From Rossellomorea vietnamensis (GTDB taxonomy: Bacteria; Bacillota; Bacilli; Bacillales; Bacillaceae_B), in contig NZ_CP104558.1 in NCBI RefSeq assembly GCF_025398035.1, positions 3,358,001 through 3,422,000 on the forward strand: a stretch of 64,000 bases of DNA, in the 5' to 3' direction. The notes under the pieces are model-generated. The model made no database searches, had not been told where the DNA came from, and saw only the letters and a program-made list of their open reading frames with translations. Of the stretch, positions 16,811 through 24,192 are shown piece by piece; position 1 is the first letter of the stretch, and each line of letters opens with the position of its first letter. A program made the position numbers and the translations under genes.

Positions 16811-18118
16811 TTGTTGATTAAAATTGGTGTCATCGGTCCCGATGATTCGATCAAACGGATCAATCATGTGGCAACGTATTTTGACCGTATTGAACTCGTG
16901 AATTTTCCCTATCATCAGATAGATGAGATCGAACACATCCTGAAGAAGAATCGCGGTCTTGTCGATCAATGGTTCTTTTCAGGGCAGTCCCCATTCTACT
17001 ATGCCCTTGAAAAAGGGTGGATCACAGATAAAGAGGGAAGCTTTCCCCCCTTACATGGATCCAGCTTTTTCGGTGCATTATTGGAAGCACAAATGAAAGA
17101 ACAGACGCTTTTTAAGAAAATCAGCATCGACACGATTTCAAAGCAGGAAATTGAAACGGCCGTCAAGTTCCATTCTTTTGATGGGATCGACATCGCAAGC
17201 TATCCTTATGAAGGATACCGGAGTGCCGAGCAGCTCATCGAGTATCACCGTTCCCTTTATGAAAAAGGTGAAATCGAGGCGGCCATCACGTGCATTCAAA
17301 GTGTGCAAAAGAGCCTGACGGAAATGGGCATTCCTTGCTACCGTGTCGTACCGACGAATTTATCGATCCGGATGATCCTGCAATATTTACTGGAAAGGGC
17401 ACAATCCAGAAAATATCGGAAATCCCAGATCGCCATCGTGGGAATTGAAGTGATCTACTCGACTCAGACCCTCGACGAATCCCATTTTTCTTATAAAATG
17501 AAGCATCAGGAACTGGATCTGAAACGGAACCTCCTTCATATTGCCCAGAAGATCAATGGATCCATGGTTCAATTGGGAGATGGACTATTTTTTGTGTATA
17601 CAACGAGAGGGGAACTGGATCTTCAGGAGGAGGAGTCGATTTTCTCTACCCTGACTCAGGAAGTGAAGGCTCATACCGATTTGGATATACGCGTCGGGCT
17701 CGGATTCGGTGTGACCGTGTTGGAAGCGGAACACCATGTCCGTCTTGCTTTTCAGCACGCGAGAAAGCACGAGTCCTCCATTGTCGTAAGCGTGAATGAA
17801 GATAAGACCGTCACGGAAATCCTCCCATCATCAAAACCCGTCACCTACTCACTGAACAACCTGGGTGAGGAATGGAAGGCGGCCTTCACCGAGGCAACGG
17901 TCAGCTCTGCGATTGTCTCGAAAATCCTGTCTCTTTCCCGCCATTATGATAAGGAAGAGATTACCTCCCAGGACCTATCCCGCTGGCTCAAGAGCACGGA
18001 ACGGAACGGCAGGAGGATCCTGACGGAAATGGAGCGCATAGGGATTGTGGCAATCAGTGGTGAAGAACAAAGCGGGGGCAGGGGAAGACCCCGAAAATTA
18101 TATCGTTTTCAGCTATAA
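16811..18118 (+). CDS. Transcriptional regulator with cyclase-like middle domain and C-terminal winged helix
   Basis: A 435-aa protein of a family I cannot name. Residues 1-185 look like an alpha/beta sensor region. Residues about 205-330 resemble a degenerate GGDEF / GTP-cyclohydrolase-III-like fold (IAIVGIEVIYS, then RVGLGFGVTVLEAE.HVRLAFQHA). Residues about 355-433 look like a winged helix ending in the basic SGGRGRPRKLYRF, a wing usual in DNA-binding proteins. TTG at 16811 is used, with AGGTGA seven bases upstream. It is the last gene of the hydrolase operon and is followed by a strong terminator. It most likely controls the operon and the AbgT gene through the shared palindrome. Confidence 0.7.
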   Translation: MLIKIGVIGPDDSIKRINHVATYFDRIELVNFPYHQIDEIEHILKKNRGLVDQWFFSGQSPFYYALEKGWITDKEGSFPPLHGSSFFGALLEAQMKEQTLFKKISIDTISKQEIETAVKFHSFDGIDIASYPYEGYRSAEQLIEYHRSLYEKGEIEAAITCIQSVQKSLTEMGIPCYRVVPTNLSIRMILQYLLERAQSRKYRKSQIAIVGIEVIYSTQTLDESHFSYKMKHQELDLKRNLLHIAQKINGSMVQLGDGLFFVYTTRGELDLQEEESIFSTLTQEVKAHTDLDIRVGLGFGVTVLEAEHHVRLAFQHARKHESSIVVSVNEDKTVTEILPSSKPVTYSLNNLGEEWKAAFTEATVSSAIVSKILSLSRHYDKEEITSQDLSRWLKSTERNGRRILTEMERIGIVAISGEEQSGGRGRPRKLYRFQL

Positions 18119-18121
18119 GAG

Positions 18122-18157
18122 AAAGATCTCATTCGAATCAAGGATGAGATCTTTTTT
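18122..18157 (+). terminator. Terminator of the M20-regulator operon
   Basis: An 11-bp perfect stem, AAAGATCTCAT with ATGAGATCTTT, followed by a T run. Confidence 0.9.
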
Positions 18158-18233
18158 CGTAATCAATAAATTAAAAATTTTCTAATAAATTTTATAAAAT
18201 AAAAAGGAATCAGACGTTCTATATCGAAATACT

Positions 18234-18266
18234 TATTAACGGAAGTAAAAAGGAATTATTCCTTAA
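18234..18266 (+). promoter_or_regulatory. Shared promoter/operator module of the AbgT locus, copy 2
   Basis: TATTAACGG (18234-18242) and the palindrome AAGGAA-TTA-TTCCTT (18250-18264) followed by AA repeat the arrangement at 12996-13028 with identical spacing. The AbgT transporter starts 25 nt downstream. Confidence 0.7.
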
Positions 18267-18290
18267 AACATTAAACGAAGGAGTGACCTC

Positions 18291-19820
18291 ATGACAAACC
18301 CGAATCTAGAAACGAATCCACCTCAAAAGGAGAAGGGATTTCTTCGCTTCTTAGGCGGAATTGAAAAGGTAGGGAATAAACTCCCCGACCCATTTATGCT
18401 TTTTGTGTACTTATCTGTTTTCATTGTATTATTCTCATGGTTTATATCGAGTTTAGGCGTTACGGTCGTACACCCGAAAAACGGGGAAGTACTGGCGATC
18501 AAGAGCCTGGTATCCGGAGAGGGTCTACAGTACATACTCACCTCCATGCTCGATAATTTCACCGGATTCGCACCGCTCGGCCTCGTACTTGCCATGATGC
18601 TTGGTATTGGACTTGCTGAAAAAGTGGGACTGCTTGAAACGGCCATCAAGAAAACCGTACTGAATGCTCCAAAAGGATTGATTACATATGCGGTCATCAT
18701 GGTGGGGATCATGGGGAACCTGGCGTCGGATGCGGCGTTTGTCATTATCCCGCCACTTGCTGCCATGATTTTCTATACAGTGGGAAGACATCCACTGGCA
18801 GGACTTGCCGCAGGATTCTCAGGGGTAGGGGCCGGATTCACGGCAAACTTCATCATCACCGGAACCGATGCCCTCCTTGCAGGGATTTCAACCGAAGCGG
18901 CTAAAGCCTTCGATGTCACCGTGACCCCGGTGGATAACTGGTATTTCATGATTACATCCGTCGTGTTCCTGACCGTCGTTGGTGCATTTGTCACGGAGAA
19001 AATCGTGGAACCGAGACTCGGGACGTACAAAGGAAAAGTCGACAAAGTACTGGAAGAAGAAAGTCCATTAGAAGGGAAGGCGCTGCGCAACGCAACGCTT
19101 TCTGGACTGGCGTTTATCGTCTTGTTGGTGGTTTCCGTCGCCTGGCCGGATTCCCCGATGAGGAATGAAGATGGCGGACTCATCCCGTCTACCTTCTTAT
19201 CAGGTATCATTCCAATCACTCTACTATTCTTCATCATTATCGGTGTCGCATACGGAGTGACAGTGAAGAAGATCCAATCGACAAGAGACATACCGAAGTA
19301 TATGACGGAAGCCATGAAAGACATGGGCGGCTATATCGTCCTGATCTTTGCGGCAGCGCAATTCATTGCCTACTTTGATTGGACGAACCTTGGAACCTGG
19401 GTGGCCGTCAGCGGAGCGAACTTCCTTGAATCCATCCACATGACGGGGCTTGCCGGTATCATCGGGTTTGTCCTGTTGACGGCATTACTCAATCTATTAA
19501 TCTTTAGCGGCTCGGCACAATGGGCATTGGAAGCCCCGATCTTCATCCCGATGTTTGCCACCCTTGGATATAATCCTGCGTTCGTTCAAGCGGCATACCG
19601 AATTGCCGATTCATCCACGAATATCATCACGCCGATGAACCCTTATATCATCGTGATTCTCGCCTTTATGAAGGAATACGATAAGAAAGCGGGGCTCGGA
19701 ACCCTGATTTCCCTCATGCTGCCTTATACGATTGCCTTCTTATCGGTTTGGATCGTACTGCTTTTGGCGTTTGCGTTGTTGGGGATCCCATTTGGACCAG
19801 GGGTAGGGGTGTATTTGTAG
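18291..19820 (+). CDS. AbgT family transporter
   Basis: A 509-aa polytopic membrane protein of the AbgT family (aminobenzoyl-glutamate importers and some antimetabolite exporters). About a dozen hydrophobic segments, the GNLASDAAFVIIPPLAA block and the late SGSAQWALEAPIFIPMF and NPYIIVILAFM blocks are characteristic. GGAGTG precedes the ATG. The gene is separated from the hydrolase operon by a terminator but carries the same promoter module, so importer and hydrolases should be co-induced. Whether it imports aminobenzoyl-glutamate or another acyl amino acid is open. Confidence 0.92.
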   Translation: MTNPNLETNPPQKEKGFLRFLGGIEKVGNKLPDPFMLFVYLSVFIVLFSWFISSLGVTVVHPKNGEVLAIKSLVSGEGLQYILTSMLDNFTGFAPLGLVLAMMLGIGLAEKVGLLETAIKKTVLNAPKGLITYAVIMVGIMGNLASDAAFVIIPPLAAMIFYTVGRHPLAGLAAGFSGVGAGFTANFIITGTDALLAGISTEAAKAFDVTVTPVDNWYFMITSVVFLTVVGAFVTEKIVEPRLGTYKGKVDKVLEEESPLEGKALRNATLSGLAFIVLLVVSVAWPDSPMRNEDGGLIPSTFLSGIIPITLLFFIIIGVAYGVTVKKIQSTRDIPKYMTEAMKDMGGYIVLIFAAAQFIAYFDWTNLGTWVAVSGANFLESIHMTGLAGIIGFVLLTALLNLLIFSGSAQWALEAPIFIPMFATLGYNPAFVQAAYRIADSSTNIITPMNPYIIVILAFMKEYDKKAGLGTLISLMLPYTIAFLSVWIVLLLAFALLGIPFGPGVGVYL

Positions 19821-19859
19821 GACAAGAGTCACCACTATTTTACTAGAAAAAAATATCTT

Positions 19860-19903
19860 GCCCATTGGTGAGTCACATAAGTGGCTTACCAATGGGCTTT
19901 ATT
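19860..19903 (+). terminator. Terminator after the AbgT transporter
   Basis: GCCCATTGGT pairs with ACCAATGGGC, with a further inner stem (GAGTCAC / GTGGCTT) around ATAA and a T-rich tail. Confidence 0.88.
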
Positions 19904-19935
19904 CATTTTCTATCGATCCAATTTACTTAGATTTT

Positions 19936-19950
19936 ATGAAAGCGCTAACA
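19936..19950 (+). promoter_or_regulatory. cre site upstream of the nuclease gene
   Basis: ATGAAAGCGCTAACA matches all fixed bases of WTGNAANCGNWNNCW. It stands 14 nt before the first PhoP box, so carbon and phosphate signals could meet at one promoter. Confidence 0.65.
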
Positions 19951-19963
19951 AAAAATACGATAA

Positions 19964-20007
19964 TTTACCCTATTTTTACACTATTATGACAAATCCTGTT
20001 GTATACT
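19964..20007 (+). promoter_or_regulatory. PhoP boxes and -10 element of the nuclease promoter
   Basis: Three hexamers with an exact 11-nt period, TTTACC (19964), TTTACA (19975) and ATGACA (19986), each followed by five bases, fit the TT(A/T/C)ACA-N5 repeats bound by phosphorylated PhoP. TATACT at 20002-20007 is a suitable -10, and no -35 is needed in such promoters. The boxes fall about -50 to -23 from the expected start, the usual place in activated Pho promoters. Confidence 0.75.
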
Positions 20008-20060
20008 GGTAGATGGTGGCGAAACTGTCACTTTATAAAACTATGAACAGGGGGAAGAAT

Positions 20061-23000
20061 ATGAACGGGAAAACAATGAAGCGCCAACTGTTAAGCGTAA
20101 CAGTTGCTTCCAGTATGGCTTTAAGCTTGTTTGCTCCTCCTCTATCTCAGCATGTATCCGCTGCAGATGAGGCATTTCAGGATTTAATCATTTCGGAATA
20201 TATAGAAGGGTCCAGTTACAATAAAGCAATTGAACTTTATAATGGCACTGGTGAACCCATTGATCTATCGAATTACTCCTTGGAATTACATACAAATGGT
20301 ATCGAAACGACGGACAAGACTATGACTTTATCAGGTGTTCTTAATGCGGGAGAAACGTTTGTCCTTGCCCACAAGCAAGCTGTTCAGGACATTCTTGACC
20401 AAGCGGATATCTTAGACAGCAATGTCATTAATTTCAACGGAAATGATCCCATTACCTTAAAGAAGAATGGCACAGTGATCGATTCCATCGGACAGGTTGG
20501 TTCGGATGCGGATTTCGCAAAAGACGTTTCAATCGTCCGTCATGATACCGTTAAGACAGGGGATACAGTTGTAACAGATGCATTTGACCTTAATGTTGAA
20601 TGGACAGACCAGGGCAAAGATGTATTCAGTGACCTCGGAACCCATCTATCAGACGATCCAGCCCCAGACCCAACGCCAATCGAATTATCCACTATAGCAG
20701 ATGCCCGTACAGCCCCTAAAGGAACGACCGTGAAAGTCCAGGGTACAGCAACCGCAGCATTCGAAGCAGGCGGTCAGATAAACCTGTTCATCCAGGACGG
20801 GACAGCCGGTGTCATCGTCCGTGCAAGTGGACTTACTGCCGAGCCGGGGGATGAAGTCATCGCGGAAGGTAAACTCGGAGACTACTATGGAATGCAGCAA
20901 ATCGAAGCAACGGCATCAAGCGTTGAAATCACAGAAGAAGACAAAGGAGTCCCATCACCAGCTTCCCTGACATCTACAGACCTCTCAGCGGAGAATGGTG
21001 AAGAGCACGAAGGGATGTTTGTGGAATTCACGGATGTGACTGTGAAATCCAAAGACAGTAACGGTAACTTCACCGCAGCAGACAGCAAAGGTGAGTTCGT
21101 CATTAAACCAAATGATGGCACAGTGCTTGAAGTTGGGAAAACGTACGAAATCCTTCGTGGAGTGGTTGACTATAATTTTGACGAATACAAACTGGTCCCT
21201 CGAAATTCAGCAGATGTCATTGAAACGGCCTTCTCTGTAACGGCTGATCCTGCTTCGGGTTCTGTAGTCGAAGGGACGAAGGTGACACTTCAAACAGCAA
21301 CGGAAGGTGGAACTATTCACTATACAACGGATGGAACCGATCCTACATCAGCCAGTCCAACGTACACAGCGCCGTTAGAACTTACTACAGATGTGACCAT
21401 TAAAGCAGTGGTTGTTAAAGACGGCAAAACAAGCGATGTGTCCACTTATACTTATAAAATGCTTAAATCTGCAGATGGCTTAAGCATCCATGATATCCAG
21501 GGAGAATCCCATACATCTCCTTACGAAAACATGACCGTTTCAAACGTGGAAGGGATTGTGACAGCGAAGGCCGGTTCCAATGCATTCTACATGCAGGAAG
21601 AGACGCCTGACGATAACGTAGCGACTTCTGAAGGAATCTATGTTTATGCGAAAGGAAGTTCCGTAAACGTAGGGGACAAAGTCAATGTGGCTGGACAAGT
21701 GAAAGAGTGGAGGGAAGACGGCTATTCCGATGCCAAGGATCTTCTGACGACTCAAATTACGGCATCGGCTGTATCGGTAGAATCCTCAGGTAACACTGTC
21801 CCTGCGGCCGTTGTGATGGGTGAGGACCGCGTTCCGCCTACTGAAGTGGTAGAAGACGATGAAATGAAAACATTCGATCCCGAAACAGATGGCTTGGACT
21901 TTTATGAAAGTCTTGAAGGAATGCTGATTGAAATTCCTGATGCCACCATCACAGGTCCTGTGAAATATGATGAATTGCCTGTCGTGGTGAACACAAGCGA
22001 TGATCAACTTCGTACACGAGCAGGAGGCGTATTGATTTCCCCTGAAGACTACAATCCAGAGAGAATGTTGATAGACGTCGATGGGATCGATATCAATGTC
22101 AAAACAGGTGATACCCTTAATGGATCTGTTACTGGAAACGTGAGCTACGATTACAGTAATTTCAAAATCCGTCCAACAGGTGATTTTCCTGAAGTCATGG
22201 ACGGAGGGACAGTCCGTGAAGTGACGGGCATCACACCGGTAAAAGAAGACTTGACGATCGCTTCTTATAATATCGAAAACTTCTACGCCGGAATCGACCA
22301 AAGTAAAGTGGATAAGATTGCAGAGTCAATCGTTAAGAATCTAAAAACCCCTGATATCGTCGGCCTTGTCGAAGTTCAGGATAATAACGGTCCAACGGAT
22401 GATGGAACGACCGATGCAAGTGCTTCGTATGAAGCCATCATCAAAGCGATTGAAGAAGCCGGCGGTCCGACATACGAATTCACTGATATTGCCCCTGCCG
22501 ACAAAGTGGACGGCGGGCAGCCGGGCGGGAATATCCGTGTCGGATTCATCTATAATCCGGATCGCGTTCAAATGACAGATAAAGAAGCTGGAGATGCTGT
22601 CACAGCGGTTGATGTCGATGAAAACGGACTTACTCAAAACCCTGGACGCGTTGAACCGTTGAACGAAGCGTTTGACGATTCCCGTAAGCCACTCGCTGCC
22701 GAGTTCATGTTCAATGGTGAAAAAGTCATCGTCGTAGCGAATCACTTCAACTCCAAAGGGGGAGACGGCGCATTATTCGGTGCGGAACATCCGGTTATCC
22801 TTGGAAGCGAAGTACAGCGTGTAAAACAGGCAGAAATCATCAATAACTTCGTAAAAGACGTAAACGAGAACGTTGATGACGCGAATGTTGTGGTTTTGGG
22901 TGACCTGAACGACTTTGAATTCTCAAACCCTCTTAAGACGCTTAAAGGCGATGTTTTAACCGATATGATGGAGAAGCTTCCTTCAGAGCAGCGTTACTCT

Positions 23001-24032
23001 TATATCTATCAAGGAAACTCTCAAGTCCTTGATCATATTTTAGTCACAAACAATCTGGCTGATCATACAGACATTGACAGTGTGAACATCAACTCTGATT
23101 TCAGCGAGGAAGACGGACGCGCGAGTGACCACGATCCAGTGTTGGCAAAAATTCAATTCAGCAACAAGGTAGAGCGCATCTCTGGTGACGATCGTTACGA
23201 AACAGCCATCGAGATCTCCAAAAAAGGCTGGGAATCAGCTGACACAGTCGTGATTGCCCGAGGAGATATGTTCCCGGATGCCCTTGCAGGAGCTCCACTT
23301 GCTTACAAACATGATGCACCGATTTTATTAACAGATCAGAACTATCTGAATCCTAAAGTACAAGCAGAAATCAAACGCCTTGGTGCCAAGAAAGCTATCA
23401 TCCTTGGAGGAGAAGGGGCACTATCCAAGTATGTTCAGTATCAACTGAAAGGTTTAGGGCTTAAGACTGATCGTATCTCAGGGGATGACCGATTCGAAAC
23501 GGCTGCAAATATCGCTGCCAGATTGGATGGGAATCCTGAAAAGGCCGTTGTAGCAAATGCCTATCAATTTGCAGACGCTCTTTCCGTGGCATCCTATGCA
23601 GCTCAAAATGGATATCCGATCGTATTATCTGCTCAAGACACTTTATCAAAAGCTTCCAGCAAAGTGCTGAAAGACATTGATGAAAAGATCGTCGTGGGTG
23701 GAGAAAATGCGATCAGCACAGACATTTTTGAAAGCTTTGATGAGGCGACCCGTTATAGTGGATTGGACCGCTATGAAACGTCAGCTGAAATCGCCAAGCA
23801 CTTAACTCCACAAACAAATCGTGCAATCGTCGCTACAGGAGCCAATTTTGCCGATGCATTGGCAGGTTCTGTTCTGGCGGCCAAAGAAGGCGCTGAAATC
23901 CTGCTAGTGAAGAAGGATGAAGTTCCGGAGGATATCATGGAAGCGATTGAAATGGACCATATTAATAACTTCCATGTTGTAGGTGGCAAGAATGCCGTCA
24001 ATGAAGATGTTCTAAATAAACTGAAGAAATGA
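20061..24032 (+). CDS. Secreted multidomain endonuclease (ExeM/NucH type) with CWB2 wall anchor
   Basis: A 1323-aa exported protein. The start at 20061 follows AGGGGGAAG and gives a clean Sec signal with cleavage after VSA (about residue 34). Domains in order: lamin-tail-like domain (about 38-185, IISEYIEGSSYNKAIELYNG), OB-fold (about 210-335), chitobiase-like beta domain (about 392-466, TIHYTTDGTDPTSASP), a second OB-like region (about 470-715), endonuclease/exonuclease/phosphatase domain (about 730-1030, SYNIENFYAG, VGLVEVQDN, GDLNDFEF, SDHDPVLAK) and three CWB2 repeats (about 1036-1323). It probably degrades extracellular DNA at the cell wall to supply phosphate. The next gene encodes a 5'-nucleotidase with the same anchor. 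Confidence 0.88.
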   Translation: MNGKTMKRQLLSVTVASSMALSLFAPPLSQHVSAADEAFQDLIISEYIEGSSYNKAIELYNGTGEPIDLSNYSLELHTNGIETTDKTMTLSGVLNAGETFVLAHKQAVQDILDQADILDSNVINFNGNDPITLKKNGTVIDSIGQVGSDADFAKDVSIVRHDTVKTGDTVVTDAFDLNVEWTDQGKDVFSDLGTHLSDDPAPDPTPIELSTIADARTAPKGTTVKVQGTATAAFEAGGQINLFIQDGTAGVIVRASGLTAEPGDEVIAEGKLGDYYGMQQIEATASSVEITEEDKGVPSPASLTSTDLSAENGEEHEGMFVEFTDVTVKSKDSNGNFTAADSKGEFVIKPNDGTVLEVGKTYEILRGVVDYNFDEYKLVPRNSADVIETAFSVTADPASGSVVEGTKVTLQTATEGGTIHYTTDGTDPTSASPTYTAPLELTTDVTIKAVVVKDGKTSDVSTYTYKMLKSADGLSIHDIQGESHTSPYENMTVSNVEGIVTAKAGSNAFYMQEETPDDNVATSEGIYVYAKGSSVNVGDKVNVAGQVKEWREDGYSDAKDLLTTQITASAVSVESSGNTVPAAVVMGEDRVPPTEVVEDDEMKTFDPETDGLDFYESLEGMLIEIPDATITGPVKYDELPVVVNTSDDQLRTRAGGVLISPEDYNPERMLIDVDGIDINVKTGDTLNGSVTGNVSYDYSNFKIRPTGDFPEVMDGGTVREVTGITPVKEDLTIASYNIENFYAGIDQSKVDKIAESIVKNLKTPDIVGLVEVQDNNGPTDDGTTDASASYEAIIKAIEEAGGPTYEFTDIAPADKVDGGQPGGNIRVGFIYNPDRVQMTDKEAGDAVTAVDVDENGLTQNPGRVEPLNEAFDDSRKPLAAEFMFNGEKVIVVANHFNSKGGDGALFGAEHPVILGSEVQRVKQAEIINNFVKDVNENVDDANVVVLGDLNDFEFSNPLKTLKGDVLTDMMEKLPSEQRYSYIYQGNSQVLDHILVTNNLADHTDIDSVNINSDFSEEDGRASDHDPVLAKIQFSNKVERISGDDRYETAIEISKKGWESADTVVIARGDMFPDALAGAPLAYKHDAPILLTDQNYLNPKVQAEIKRLGAKKAIILGGEGALSKYVQYQLKGLGLKTDRISGDDRFETAANIAARLDGNPEKAVVANAYQFADALSVASYAAQNGYPIVLSAQDTLSKASSKVLKDIDEKIVVGGENAISTDIFESFDEATRYSGLDRYETSAEIAKHLTPQTNRAIVATGANFADALAGSVLAAKEGAEILLVKKDEVPEDIMEAIEMDHINNFHVVGGKNAVNEDVLNKLKK

Positions 24033-24192
24033 AAGTAAATCAGTCGGGGGATCTTTCCCCCTCTGGCTGTGTAAATGGATCTATATTTTTATTATAATAT
24101 TTAGTAAATTAAGTACATTGCACATCGAAACTACTATATAATGGGTATTGTGGATGAAATTCCGACAAAAACCTACATATGAAAAGGATGGG

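Noticed and set aside
24046-24062. GGGGG..CCCCC hairpin after the nuclease gene as a terminator
   Set aside because: The stem is short and not followed by a T run; read-through to the 5'-nucleotidase gene is possible.
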